DNA of 64,000 bases, from assembly GCA_964195945.1 (NCBI GenBank), contig CAXMRC010000091.1, positions 5,189 through 69,188 of the forward strand, in the 5' to 3' direction. The translations under genes and the position numbers were made by a program. Shown here piece after piece: positions 20,643-29,524 of the stretch (positions are counted from its first letter, which is position 1; each line of letters begins with the position of its first letter). Source of the DNA: JAAETI01 sp964195945 (lineage in GTDB: Bacteria > Actinomycetota > Acidimicrobiia > Spongiisociales > UBA5794). Under the pieces are notes generated by a model, which did no database searches, was not told where the DNA came from, and saw only the letters and a program-made list of their open reading frames with translations.

Positions 20643-21422
20643 CTAGTCGGTGATGTCTCTTCTTGTAAACGTGAGGTACATCACGCCTAATCCGACAATC
20701 GCATAGCCAGCGACGAGGACAATCGACTTCTCAAATGCGACCAGATCCGTCCCGCCGGATGCGAAAGCTGCGATGACGCCCGCTGGAAGCCATTCTCCTG
20801 CGCTGTCCCACATGAGGCCAAGCAGGTTCTCAATGATGAGGAGATACGCAACTCCAGCGGTGATTGAGATTGCTGCCGATCGTGTGATCATCGCCAACAC
20901 AGCGCCGACAAGTCCCCAGAGAACAGTCGCAATCGCGGTGGTGCCGAGGGTTCCGAGTGAACCGGCGACAGTCCATGTGTCCGTCGAGATGTCCTGGGTG
21001 GGCGCCAGAATCACCGCCAGAAGAACTGCCGCAACGCCGGCTGCCACGACGCCGATGATGACATAGCTCGCCACTGCTAGGAGCTTCCCGGAGAGCAAGA
21101 TGGCTCGTCGCGGCTCACCGACCAATAGGTTGCGAATCGTGCCCCATTCGAAGTCCCTGGCCACGCTCAGAGCCAAGAGAGCAATCGCCACGATTCCAAT
21201 CAGGTTGGCTGATGTGGTCAGGGCGGCAACGGCGCCATCGTTGCCAGCCAGATCCGCGGCTCCTCCCAACGGTCCGCCGTGTCCTTCACCTCCTGGACCC
21301 ATTTCCTCACTGCCGAGGAAGACCATGAAGCTGATCAGCACAACGAACACCACCATCACCAGGATGCCGACTCGAGCTGTCTTGTGGAATCTGATCCACT
21401 CTGATGCATACGAGCGGATCAC
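20643..21422 (-). CDS. ABC-2 type transporter permease
   Basis: A 259-residue membrane protein with about six hydrophobic segments; the first begins RVGILVMVVFVVLISFMVF. The segment VARDFEWGTIRNLLVGEPRRAILLSGKLL is the cytoplasmic coupling region typical of ABC-2 permeases of the NatB/CcmB-like group. A glycine-rich extracellular loop (EEMGPGGEGHGGPLGG) follows helix 1. It overlaps the ATP-binding gene by four bases (ATGA), forming a two-gene exporter. Substrate unknown; antibiotic, lipid or Na+ export are common for the family. Confidence 0.9.
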   Translation of the reverse strand: MIRSYASEWIRFHKTARVGILVMVVFVVLISFMVFLGSEEMGPGGEGHGGPLGGAADLAGNDGAVAALTTSANLIGIVAIALLALSVARDFEWGTIRNLLVGEPRRAILLSGKLLAVASYVIIGVVAAGVAAVLLAVILAPTQDISTDTWTVAGSLGTLGTTAIATVLWGLVGAVLAMITRSAAISITAGVAYLLIIENLLGLMWDSAGEWLPAGVIAAFASGGTDLVAFEKSIVLVAGYAIVGLGVMYLTFTRRDITD

Positions 21423-22330
21423 AGCCCCATCTCCCGATTGGTCAGGCGGAGGAAGACAGCTTCGAGATCTTCGTTGCGCACACTCAACTCGGCCAGGGTG
21501 ATACCGGCGTCGAAAGCAAGCCGATTCAGCTGCGCCGGGGCGTCAATTGCCCCGGCCACGTGAATCACTCCCTCATCGACTGTCACCGTGTAGCTGGCTC
21601 GTTCGAGCACCGTTACCAGGGCGGCGAGGTCGTCCGGAGTTTCGGGCGCCACGACTACCTCGTGGGCGGCTTCTTCGAGCAGCGCTGCGAGATTGCCCTC
21701 GAAGATGAGTTGGCCTCTATCGATGATGATCACCCGGTCGGCCATCGTTTGCACCTCGGCGAGGAGGTGGCTCGATACAAGGACCGTCCTTCCTCGTTGA
21801 GCCAGATCTCTCAGGAGGGCTCTGATTTCGACGATACCCGCCGGATCGAGGCCATTCATGGGCTCGTCAAGGATCAGGATGTCAGGATCGCGCAATAGTG
21901 CCGCAGCGATACCGAGGCGCTGCTTCATCCCAAGCGAGTATTCGGACACACGGTCTCCGCGACGACTTGTGAGCTTGACGATCTCAAGGACCTTCTCAAT
22001 GCGAGCCTTGGAATGTCCGTCCAGTGCCGCGAGTGTTCGCAGGTTCGCGTCTCCGGACAGCTTGGGATAGAACGCCGGAGTTTCGATCAACGCACCGACG
22101 TGCTTCATGTACCCGCTGGGGTGTTCGATAGATCGGCCCAGAACGCTCGCTGTCCCCGAAGTCGGGCGCACCAGTCCAAGGAGCATCCTGATCGTCGTGC
22201 TCTTGCCTGCGCCGTTCGGACCCAGGAGGCCAACAACACCTCCCCGCTCGATGTCAACTGTGAGGCCGTCCACGGCTTTCAGCGTTCCGAACTCCTTGGT
22301 GAGATCCTCGAATCGAATAGCGGCGCTCAT
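21419..22330 (-). CDS. ABC transporter ATP-binding protein
   Basis: A 303-residue ATPase of the CcmA/DrrA/NatA type. Walker A is GLLGPNGAGKSTTIRMLLGL (near residue 35), the ABC signature is EYSLGMKQRLGIAAALL and Walker B is DILILDEPMNGLDPAG. The C-terminal 80 residues (after LEEAAHEVVVAPE) form the accessory domain common in this exporter group. It powers the downstream overlapping permease. The preceding 460 bases hold no clear gene, so its promoter should lie just upstream of 22330. Confidence 0.95.
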   Translation of the reverse strand: MSAAIRFEDLTKEFGTLKAVDGLTVDIERGGVVGLLGPNGAGKSTTIRMLLGLVRPTSGTASVLGRSIEHPSGYMKHVGALIETPAFYPKLSGDANLRTLAALDGHSKARIEKVLEIVKLTSRRGDRVSEYSLGMKQRLGIAAALLRDPDILILDEPMNGLDPAGIVEIRALLRDLAQRGRTVLVSSHLLAEVQTMADRVIIIDRGQLIFEGNLAALLEEAAHEVVVAPETPDDLAALVTVLERASYTVTVDEGVIHVAGAIDAPAQLNRLAFDAGITLAELSVRNEDLEAVFLRLTNREMGL

Positions 22331-22792
22331 GAGACGTCCATCCCTTTGCTTCTACATGACATGCTCTTCGACCTTTCCAGCGTGCGAGGATCTAAGCCGC
22401 ACACTGTGTGGGGACGTGAAGCTCACGAAGTGCAGCATGCAAGTGTACGCAGCTCGCTGCATGCCGGAGCTCTTCATGCGGTGCCGTATCGACCAGCGAG
22501 AAACCCTCCGCCCATAGCTGGCAAATCTCAAGTGGGGGCTCTTCAGTCGCGGTGAGATTTCGGCGAGGACGCACGGCACGTCAGTCAACCAATTGTCTAT
22601 CCGAAGGTGGGTTGTTGAACGTCGGCTGGTTCTGCGCCTAGACCGTTATGGCGCTCGGGCGGGATGGGTGAATTTAAAGTTCCCACCAGGTGTCATTCGT
22701 ATCGAGCCGGTCGGCAACTTCGTCACCTATGGGATCGGTGTCTTCCCTCTGCAGATGCGCAAACCCGACAAGGCGTTGGCCAGGGTGCCGGT
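22331..22792. other. 462-base gap without a convincing gene
   Basis: This gap separates the ABC ATPase gene from the lipase gene, both leftward. A plus-strand frame from a TTG at 22593 to 22796 encodes 67 residues (FPPGVIRIEPVGNFVTYGIG in the middle) with no recognisable family and no good ribosome site. A minus-strand frame of 78 residues (22352-22588) is Ser/Arg-rich and looks non-coding. GCATGCA repeats near 22438 and 22457 could pair as a weak hairpin. No tRNA or clear terminator was seen. Confidence 0.4.
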
Positions 22793-23545
22793 CTAGAGCG
22801 ACTGGAGCGACCGAACCCGCTCCTCGTAACGAGATATCTCGTGCGGGCCCACCCCGGCGGCCCGGATCGAGCCGAAGTGCTTGAACCTGGCGATAACGTC
22901 GTCGCGAGCGACCTGCCAGCCACCAGCATCACGGTGCAGATTCCCGTTGCCATCGAAGTACATGCGACGGCCGACATGGCGGTAGTTCTGCACGAGTAGT
23001 GGGACGCGAGTGACGATGTCGATATGGTTGATTACCCGGTAGGTGTTCATCCCCAGAATCCCTTGGTAGGCATCGGCGAAGTCTTTGAGCCCGGTGCGGG
23101 GAGACCCATAGGTGTAAACGTGATCGACGGTACCGTTTGTGGCCACAAGCCGGCCGGCAGCCAGGACGGCCAGACCGGCGCCAAGACTATGGCCCGTGAT
23201 CACCAACCCGCGATCGGTACCTGTGACATGGGGAAGGATTTCCTGCCACACCTCGTCGAGGGCACGACGGAACCCGGAGTGGACCATCGTCCCAAACACA
23301 CCGGCAACGGGACGGAACTCCGCATCACGCAGCCAGTCGACATGGTTAGTTGACTCGGTGCCACGAAATGACAGATAGCGTTTCGCCCCGTCCTCGGCGA
23401 TGAACGCCTGTGTGCTTGCGCCCGAGAAATGCCGATAGTTGGCAAGACCAAGGTCTGCGACGTTCTGCTCTGCCTGATCGACAGGTCGATAGGCAATCCT
23501 TGAAAGCTGGACAGTTGTGAGCGCTAGGGCCGCGTCAAAGGTCAT
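22793..23545 (-). CDS. Class 3 lipase-like alpha/beta hydrolase
   Basis: A 250-residue hydrolase. The nucleophile elbow is ITGHSLGAGLAVLAAG (Ser near residue 120), as in fungal-type class 3 lipases, and RYLSFRGTESTNHVDWLRD is the typical oxyanion-side segment. VYTYGSPRTG and YRVINHIDIVTRVP contain the conserved Asp region, and a histidine follows near YRHVGRRMYF. No signal peptide is seen (MTFDAALALTTVQLSR), so it is likely cytoplasmic or exported by another route. A GGGAGGAGAA ribosome site supports the start. Substrate unknown; no lipid genes are adjacent. Confidence 0.88.
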   Translation of the reverse strand: MTFDAALALTTVQLSRIAYRPVDQAEQNVADLGLANYRHFSGASTQAFIAEDGAKRYLSFRGTESTNHVDWLRDAEFRPVAGVFGTMVHSGFRRALDEVWQEILPHVTGTDRGLVITGHSLGAGLAVLAAGRLVATNGTVDHVYTYGSPRTGLKDFADAYQGILGMNTYRVINHIDIVTRVPLLVQNYRHVGRRMYFDGNGNLHRDAGGWQVARDDVIARFKHFGSIRAAGVGPHEISRYEERVRSLQSL

Positions 23546-23676
23546 TGGGTTCTCCTCCCTGACAACCTACATGAGCGCGATCGAAGCTGGTCGATACGTA
23601 TTTGTGTGCGCTCCGTCTTCGTCGGCTCGGTTAGTACGCAACTACTGTTCGCAGGACAAGCGACCTGGAGGGATGC

Positions 23677-24438
23677 ATGGAGATTGCAGGTGCTGCCGCA
23701 GTCATAACTGGCGGAGCTTCTGGACTTGGAGCTGCGACTGCGAGGCGGCTTGCAGCAGGCGGGGTCAAAGTGGTGCTCGTGGATCTCCAAGACGACCTCG
23801 GTGACGCTATTGCCGACCAGGTCGGCGGAGCGTACGTGCATGCTGACGTGACCAACGCCGACGAGATCCAGGCTGCCATTGATACCGCTGCCGCTGTGGG
23901 CCCGCTCCGTATCCTGGTCAACTGTGCGGGGATCGCACCACCCGCCCGCACCATCAATCGTGATGGGGAACCGCATGATCTTCGTCACTTTGAACGTGTG
24001 ATCGCGATCAATCTTGTCGGGTCCTTCAACTGTATCCGGCTGGCCGCCTCAGCAATGGCTAAGACCGATCCTCTAGAAAACGACGAGCGGGGGGCGATTG
24101 TCAACACCGCATCTGTTGCCGCGTTCGATGGCCAGATCGGTCAGGCGGCCTATTCAGCTTCGAAGGGAGGGCTCGTAGGGATGACTCTTCCGATCGCACG
24201 GGATCTTTCGTCGATCGGGGTCCGGGTCAACACCATCGCACCCGGGATAATGGATACTCCGATGCTTGCCGGACTCCCCGAAGCTGCCAAGGAATCGCTT
24301 GGTCAGCAGGTGTTGTTCCCCAAGCGTCTTGGTACGACGGCTGAGTACGCCGATCTTGTCCACTTGCTGGTAACCCACTCGTACATGAACGGTGAGACGA
24401 TTCGCATGGACGGCGGGATCAGGATGGCGCCCAAGTAG
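23677..24438 (+). CDS. Short-chain dehydrogenase/reductase (HSD10-like)
   Basis: A 253-residue classical SDR. The NAD(H)-binding motif is ITGGASGLGAATARRLA with an acidic residue at the end of strand 2 (LVDLQDD), which suggests NAD+ preference. NCAGIAPPARTINRDG is the NAG-type motif and YSASKGGLVGMTLPIARDL the catalytic YxxxK. The C-terminal IRMDGGIRMAPK and the pattern of the substrate loop resemble type II 3-hydroxyacyl-CoA dehydrogenases. It is transcribed rightward ahead of the amidotransferase-like gene, with a 116-base gap. Its real substrate cannot be read from sequence. Confidence 0.9.
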   Translation: MEIAGAAAVITGGASGLGAATARRLAAGGVKVVLVDLQDDLGDAIADQVGGAYVHADVTNADEIQAAIDTAAAVGPLRILVNCAGIAPPARTINRDGEPHDLRHFERVIAINLVGSFNCIRLAASAMAKTDPLENDERGAIVNTASVAAFDGQIGQAAYSASKGGLVGMTLPIARDLSSIGVRVNTIAPGIMDTPMLAGLPEAAKESLGQQVLFPKRLGTTAEYADLVHLLVTHSYMNGETIRMDGGIRMAPK

Positions 24439-24535
24439 CGCAAAGCGGGGTGTCCTGGCCGGGCCGGAAAACACGACGCTGTCTAAACCTCTAGAGTTCC
24501 GCCGATGTTGCTTGTCTCGCTCAACACTCGGACTT

Positions 24536-24549
24536 ACCTGCCGACAGGT
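24536..24549 (+). promoter_or_regulatory. Small hairpin over the ribosome site of the C26 hydrolase gene
   Basis: ACCTG-CCGA-CAGGT forms a 5-bp perfect stem that ends five bases before ATG 24555. The only Shine-Dalgarno-like bases (AGG at 24546-24548) are inside it. Occlusion of translation start is possible but the stem is short. Confidence 0.25.
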
Positions 24550-24554
24550 TCTCT

Positions 24555-25343
24555 ATGAAACCTGTGATCGCAGTTTCGGCACAGACCGCAGTCTCCGAGA
24601 CCAAGTACTACGGAGAACAGAGAGTGACGAGTCTCTATGACCTGTACGTTCGGGCCATCACTGCTGCCGGCGCACTTCCCGTTGTCCTCGCCCATGGCGA
24701 CGCTGCGGATGTCCCCACGCTGCTGGAGCGATTCGACGGGCTGGTACTCCCAGGTGGCGGCGACATTGACCCGACGGCTTACGGCGAAGCTCGCGGAGCC
24801 GACACGCTGTATGGGATTCGACCCAAGGCTGACGCTTTTGAGACTGCGCTTGTTCACGAAGCGGCGAGACGCCGGATGCCGCTGCTCGGAATCTGTCGTG
24901 GTCTGCAAGTCATAAATGTGGCGTTCGGCGGGACCCTTCATCAGGATCTTCCCGATCACCCGCAGGATCTGGTGGGCAGAGCGTTCGCCGGTCACTATCG
25001 GACAAAGGTTGAGCCGGACTCCCGACTTCACCAAATCGTCGACTCAACTGAGCTGGTGGTCAACTCCTTGCACCATCAAGGCATCAAGGATGTCGGCCAT
25101 GGACTGCGGGTCACTGCGACGGCGGCAGACGGGGTCGTGGAGTCGATTGAGGCCACGGACACGACCTGGGATCTCATCGCGGTGCAATGGCACCCGGAGT
25201 GTTTGCGGGCCGATCACTCTGCGGCATTGTTTGACTGGCTCGCCGATGCTGCCGCCTTGCGAATGACGAAAGTCGACGTTCGACTCCCTGTCGAGTCTGA
25301 GCCTCTGGGTCCGATCACTCGCAGCGTTGCCGCCGCCGTTTAG
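24555..25343 (+). CDS. Class I glutamine-amidotransferase-like hydrolase (peptidase C26, PuuD-like)
   Basis: A 262-residue hydrolase of the gamma-glutamyl-GABA hydrolase family. The oxyanion region is GLVLPGGGDIDPTAYGE, the nucleophile Cys is in LLGICRGLQVINVAFGGTL, and the His-Glu pair is in IAVQWHPEC. VNSLHHQGIKDVG is the PuuD-specific segment. PuuD-type enzymes cleave gamma-glutamyl amides made by a GS-like ligase in polyamine breakdown. A GS-like ligase, an SDR and an aldehyde dehydrogenase lie 14 kb downstream, so a gamma-glutamylation pathway is possible. Alternatively it serves the adjacent purine operon. Confidence 0.88.
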   Translation: MKPVIAVSAQTAVSETKYYGEQRVTSLYDLYVRAITAAGALPVVLAHGDAADVPTLLERFDGLVLPGGGDIDPTAYGEARGADTLYGIRPKADAFETALVHEAARRRMPLLGICRGLQVINVAFGGTLHQDLPDHPQDLVGRAFAGHYRTKVEPDSRLHQIVDSTELVVNSLHHQGIKDVGHGLRVTATAADGVVESIEATDTTWDLIAVQWHPECLRADHSAALFDWLADAAALRMTKVDVRLPVESEPLGPITRSVAAAV

Positions 25344-25396
25344 CGACCGCTCGGTTCGCTGCCGCAACGGTCCTAAAACCCGCTAACTTGAACCTT

Positions 25397-26761
25397 ATGA
25401 GCACTCTATTGGTCAAGCATGCGCAAGTAATGGCGACGATGGATGACGAGCGGCGTGAGATCGCCGACGGGGGATTGTTCGTCGAGGATGGCTTCATCAA
25501 ACAGGTAGGGGCAACTGCCGACCTGCCTACCACCGCCGATGAAGTGCTGGACCTCTCTGGTCATCTGATGCTGCCCGGGCTTATCAATACTCATCACCAT
25601 TTCTATCAGACGCTCACTCGGGCGGTGCCAGGCGCTCAAGACGCTGGCTTGTTCGATTGGCTGCGGACGCTGTATCCAATCTGGGCGAAGATGACCGCAG
25701 AGCACATCGAAGTGTCCACGAAGTTGGCTCTCGCTGAACTTGCCTTGTCTGGATGTACTACGGCGTTTGACCATCTCTATCTGTTCCCAAACGATTCCCG
25801 TCTTGATGACGAAATTGAGGCTGCAAAAGAGATTGGGCTGAGGCTTCATGCGTCGCGGGGCTCGATGTCTCTTGGTGAGAGCGACGGTGGTCTGCCCCCC
25901 GACTCGGTCGTCGAGACCGATGCCGCGATCCTCTCCGATACGCAACGGCTCATCGAGACCTATCACGATGGCTCGGCGGGGTCGATGACCCAGGTCGTCG
26001 TTGCACCCTGCTCACCATTTAGCGTCACCACCGACATCATGCGGGACTCGGCCGAACTGGCTCGGTCGCTGGGGGTGTCGATGCACACCCATCTCGCCGA
26101 GACGATGGACGAGGAACAATTCTGCATCGATACGTATGGGCGACGTCCGATCGAGTTGATGGAAGACTTGAACTGGATGGGCGACGATGTCTGGTTTGCC
26201 CACAGTGTCTTTATCAATGACGCCGAAATTGGCCGCATGGCTGAGGCCAAGACCGGCGTCGCTCACTGTCCTTCGTCGAACATGCGTCTTGCGTCAGGGA
26301 TCGCCCCGGTACGCAAGTACCTGGCTGCGAATGTCCCGACGGGGCTTGGGGTCGACGGTTCTGCCAGCAACGACGGAAGTCATCTGCTCGGTGAGGCCAG
26401 GCTGGCGATGCTGTTGGCCCGTCTTGATGCCGCCCCCAACCAGAGCGGTGGTGATCTGATGACCGCCCGCACTGCGATCGAGATCGCTACACGCGGCGGA
26501 GCGGAAGTCATGAACCGCCCGGATCTCGGGTCGCTCGAGGTCGCTAAGGCCGCTGACTTCATTGCCATCGATCTCAGTCGGATCGAGTACGCCGGGTCAC
26601 TTCATGACCCTGTTGCCGCCGCGATGCTGGTCGCACCGGTCAATGTTGATTACAACTATGTGGGTGGCAACGCCGTAGTCGCTGAGGGCCAGCTCGTGAC
26701 AACGGAGATCGAACCTCTGATCGAACGTCACAATCGACTTGCCGGACAATTGCTCCTCTAG
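25397..26761 (+). CDS. 8-oxoguanine deaminase-type amidohydrolase (SsnA/AtzB-like)
   Basis: A 454-residue metal-dependent amidohydrolase. Motifs: LPGLINTHHHFYQTLTRAVP (metal site, HHH at 66-68), THLAETMDEEQFC, WFAHSVFINDAE and GLGVDGSASNDGSHLL (catalytic Asp). AQDAGLFDWLRTLYPIW is characteristic of 8-oxoguanine deaminases, which turn 8-oxoguanine into urate. The related E. coli SsnA lies beside ygfK and xdhD, as here. ATG 25397 is chosen over a TTG three codons earlier; no Shine-Dalgarno is obvious. It is the first gene of the 8-oxopurine operon. Exact substrate (8-oxoguanine, guanine, isoguanine-like) is inferred. Confidence 0.87.
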   Translation: MSTLLVKHAQVMATMDDERREIADGGLFVEDGFIKQVGATADLPTTADEVLDLSGHLMLPGLINTHHHFYQTLTRAVPGAQDAGLFDWLRTLYPIWAKMTAEHIEVSTKLALAELALSGCTTAFDHLYLFPNDSRLDDEIEAAKEIGLRLHASRGSMSLGESDGGLPPDSVVETDAAILSDTQRLIETYHDGSAGSMTQVVVAPCSPFSVTTDIMRDSAELARSLGVSMHTHLAETMDEEQFCIDTYGRRPIELMEDLNWMGDDVWFAHSVFINDAEIGRMAEAKTGVAHCPSSNMRLASGIAPVRKYLAANVPTGLGVDGSASNDGSHLLGEARLAMLLARLDAAPNQSGGDLMTARTAIEIATRGGAEVMNRPDLGSLEVAKAADFIAIDLSRIEYAGSLHDPVAAAMLVAPVNVDYNYVGGNAVVAEGQLVTTEIEPLIERHNRLAGQLLL

Positions 26762-26767
26762 CGACGT

Positions 26768-26799
26768 CTTTACAAAACGTAAAAGCAGCCGGCTAGAAT
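26768..26799 (+). promoter_or_regulatory. Possible internal promoter and inverted repeat before the ygfK-like gene
   Basis: TTTACA (26769-26774) and TAGAAT (26794-26799) are 19 bases apart, a longer spacing than ideal. The overlapping sequence CTTTAC-AAAAC-GTAAAAG (26768-26785) is an inverted repeat that could be an operator or a weak hairpin. The sequence lies in the 73-base gap between the deaminase and the ygfK-like gene. Confidence 0.3.
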
Positions 26800-26834
26800 T
26801 GATAGATTGCCGTGCTGTGACGAAGAGGGAGCCG

Positions 26835-28634
26835 ATGCAGCCAGTTGTACCACTAACACCGTTTCCGCTCGATCTATTGCTGGGTCGGGTCGCTCACGAA
26901 TGGGAAACCAGGAGCAGAGTCTTTGATTTGCCTGCGGCGCGGTTCTGGTCGCCGAGCCCTGACGTCGATCTATCGATGGATTTCATGGGCCGACCTGCCG
27001 CGACCCCTCTGGGGCCCGCGGCGGGCCCGCACAGTCAGATGGCGCAGAACCTGGTTCTTGGCTGGCTGGCCGGTGCCCGCCTCTTCGAACTCAAGACCGT
27101 GCAGACCCTCGACGACATCGACATCGGACGTCCGTGCATCGATATGCAGAATGTCGGTTTCAACATCGAATGGAGCCAAGAGCTCAAGGTTGCCGAATCG
27201 CTAGAAGAGTACGTCAAAGCATGGATGATGATCGAGATCCTCTCCGACTGGGACCCTCTCAAGCCACACATTGGCGATGCTCCCGGCCCGCACGTATTCG
27301 ACATGTCGGTTGGATATGACCTCGCCGGGATCACCACAGCAAAGGTTGCAGGGTTCATCGATTCCATGATCGATGCGAGTGCTGTCATCGACCGGCTTCG
27401 CCCGTTGATTCCAGAACCATTCGCCGCGTACCGCGACCACGACTTCCCGACTCGGGTCGCGGACTCCATCACCGTGTCAACCTTCCACGGCTGCCCGCCA
27501 GACGAGATCGAAGCCATCGTCAAGCATCTGATGGACCGGCACGGCGTCGATGTGATAGTCAAGCTGAATCCGACACTCCTGGGTTTTCCTCGTGTCATCG
27601 AACTGCTGCAACAGGATCTCGGCTACAAAGATATCTGGCTAGACCCGTTGTCCTTCGTGGACGATCTCGGCATTCAGCGTGCGGTGGATTTGATCACCGA
27701 CTTGAACCGATATGCAATCAAGAACGGGCGGCGCTTCGGCATCAAGCTCACCAACACGATGGTCGTCCACAACGACAAGGGCTTCCTTCCCGCCGACCCG
27801 ATGTACATGTCGGGTCCGCCGTTGCACGTCCTGGCGACTGCTCTGCTCGACGAACTGCTGATCACGATGCCCGGTGCTTTTGGCGTCGCCGGTCACGACG
27901 GGCCAATCCAGGTGAGCTTCTCGGCAGGCGTCACGAAGGAAAACGTCGGCGAGACCATTGGGATGGGTGTCACACCGGCCACCTTGTCTTCGGATTTGCT
28001 GCGCCCCGGTGGGTACGGCCGGTTGGAGCCGATGCTCCGGCAGCTTGAAAGAGAGATGCAGGCACAAGGGGTCAGGACCCTCGACGAGTGGCATCGCCTG
28101 CAGTGGGACGAGGCAAAGGCTGCAGGTTTCCGCGGGCCGGCAGAAGCGCACCTGCGAGCAACCCTCGACGGTGACGCTAGAGCGCGGTACGACCTTGCCG
28201 CCAACGAAGGAGTGCCTAGAGCTGTCGATCACGATCTCGAGATGTGGGACTGCGTTGCGTGCAACCTGTGCGTCACGGTCTGCCCGAATGACGCTTTCTT
28301 CCGCCTGCCGACGCTTGAGAATTCGGGCATGTCGAGCCGGCAGCAATACATGGTGCTTGCCGAGCTCTGTAACGAGTGTGGCAATTGCATGGTGTTCTGC
28401 CCCGAGAACGGTGATCCTGCCCAAGTGAAGGCAAAGCTGTTCCTGGACCCGGAACGGTTTGACTCCGCCACGGGGCAAGGCTTCTTGCTCTCTGCCGACG
28501 ACGACCGTGTGGTTCTCATACCGCGACCCGGTATGGAAGCTGAGGCGCCACGTCTTGCCGAGTTGCTCAACGATGCCGGGCAAGGTGTTCCTTTGCGTCG
28601 CACCGACCTCGCTGCGGCGAGACAGCGTCAATAG
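26835..28634 (+). CDS. YgfK-like Fe-S protein, short form lacking the GltD-like half
   Basis: A 599-residue protein; E. coli YgfK has about 1030. ATG 26835 follows AGAGGGAGC; a longer frame opens upstream without a ribosome site. Residues 1 to about 450 resemble the dihydroorotate-dehydrogenase-like N-terminal part of YgfK (ATPLGPAAGPHSQMAQN, ELKTVQTLDDIDIGRPCIDM, VSTFHGCPPDEIEAIVKHL, KLNPTLLGF). Two ferredoxin motifs follow: CVACNLCVTVCPNDAFF and CNECGNCMVFCPENGDP. The FAD/NAD(P)H module of full-length YgfK is missing, so electrons must come from or go to a partner. It lies between the deaminase and the molybdenum hydroxylase genes, where YgfK is thought to act in 8-oxopurine reduction or oxidation. 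Confidence 0.85.
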   Translation: MQPVVPLTPFPLDLLLGRVAHEWETRSRVFDLPAARFWSPSPDVDLSMDFMGRPAATPLGPAAGPHSQMAQNLVLGWLAGARLFELKTVQTLDDIDIGRPCIDMQNVGFNIEWSQELKVAESLEEYVKAWMMIEILSDWDPLKPHIGDAPGPHVFDMSVGYDLAGITTAKVAGFIDSMIDASAVIDRLRPLIPEPFAAYRDHDFPTRVADSITVSTFHGCPPDEIEAIVKHLMDRHGVDVIVKLNPTLLGFPRVIELLQQDLGYKDIWLDPLSFVDDLGIQRAVDLITDLNRYAIKNGRRFGIKLTNTMVVHNDKGFLPADPMYMSGPPLHVLATALLDELLITMPGAFGVAGHDGPIQVSFSAGVTKENVGETIGMGVTPATLSSDLLRPGGYGRLEPMLRQLEREMQAQGVRTLDEWHRLQWDEAKAAGFRGPAEAHLRATLDGDARARYDLAANEGVPRAVDHDLEMWDCVACNLCVTVCPNDAFFRLPTLENSGMSSRQQYMVLAELCNECGNCMVFCPENGDPAQVKAKLFLDPERFDSATGQGFLLSADDDRVVLIPRPGMEAEAPRLAELLNDAGQGVPLRRTDLAAARQRQ

Positions 28635-28717
28635 GCGGGCGATGTCACCAAGCGGTCCGGTACCAGCAGATTCAAAGGTTGCACAGGTGTTTACAATCGG
28701 TGAAGAGGAGGTGCCGA

Positions 28718-29524
28718 GTGGAGATCAATCGTCCCACAACTCTTAGCGAAGCACTGGAGGCTCGGGCACGCGAACCTGGTGCAAGCCTGTTGGCAGGCGG
28801 CACTGATCTGATGGTCGAGGTCAATTTCGGACACCGCCGTCCCGATCATGTAATCGCGCTACGCCGCATTGACGAGCTCGCCGAGGTCGACGGGAACCGT
28901 ATCGGTGCCGGGGTCACCTGGGCTCGCCTCGAAAAGAGCGATCACCGAGCCCTGGCGCAGCTAGCCCGTACCGTTGGGTCGCCGCAGATCAGGGCCGCAG
29001 GAACCATCGGCGGCAACATCGGAACCTCCAGTCCCGCCGGTGACGGACTTCCGTGGCTGGCCGCCGTCGACGCAGAGATCGAAGTGGCTTCAAAAGACCG
29101 CGGCGTCCGCAAACTGCTTTGGAGTGATTTCTTCACCGGCGTCAAGAGGAACGCGCTCGCCCCGGACGAGGTGATCGTCGCCGCCGTCATCCCCGAGAGT
29201 ATTCCCCAGAATCAAGAGTTCGCCAAGATCGGGCAGCGCAGCGCGATGGTGATCTCAACCGTCTCGGCGTGCGTTGTCCGTGACGACGACGGCACGGTCC
29301 GAGTTGCACTCGGTTCGGTAGCGCCCACCCCCGTGAGGGCTCGCCGGGCCGAGGCGCTTATCGCAGAGAACCCTGCACCGACCGAATCTGTTTTGGCCGA
29401 ATTCGCCAGAACCGTTTCCGAAGAAGTCAGCCCTATCACCGACCACCGCTCCACCGAGTCCTACCGGCGCCACGCCTCCGGGGTCTTGGCACGCCGTCTC
29501 CTGGAAAGGTGCTTGGCAAAATGA
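28718..29524 (+). CDS. Xanthine dehydrogenase-type FAD-binding subunit
   Basis: A 268-residue CO-dehydrogenase flavoprotein-like subunit (XdhB/YgfM/CoxM family). GTG 28718 is the start: GAAGAGGAGG lies six bases before it and MEINRPTTLSEALEAR is the usual N-terminus. SLLAGGTDLMVEV and AGTIGGNIGTSSPAGDGLPW are the two FAD-binding signatures. The C-terminal VAPTPVRARRAEALI and EVSPITDHRSTESYRRH are typical. It hands electrons from the Fe-S subunit to NAD+ or another acceptor. It overlaps the next gene by ATGA, so the three subunits are co-translated. Confidence 0.93.
   Translation: MEINRPTTLSEALEARAREPGASLLAGGTDLMVEVNFGHRRPDHVIALRRIDELAEVDGNRIGAGVTWARLEKSDHRALAQLARTVGSPQIRAAGTIGGNIGTSSPAGDGLPWLAAVDAEIEVASKDRGVRKLLWSDFFTGVKRNALAPDEVIVAAVIPESIPQNQEFAKIGQRSAMVISTVSACVVRDDDGTVRVALGSVAPTPVRARRAEALIAENPAPTESVLAEFARTVSEEVSPITDHRSTESYRRHASGVLARRLLERCLAK

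Noticed and set aside
27639..28631. 330-codon minus-strand frame opposite the ygfK-like gene
   Set aside because: No recognisable motif, while the plus strand carries two ferredoxin motifs and a good ribosome site.
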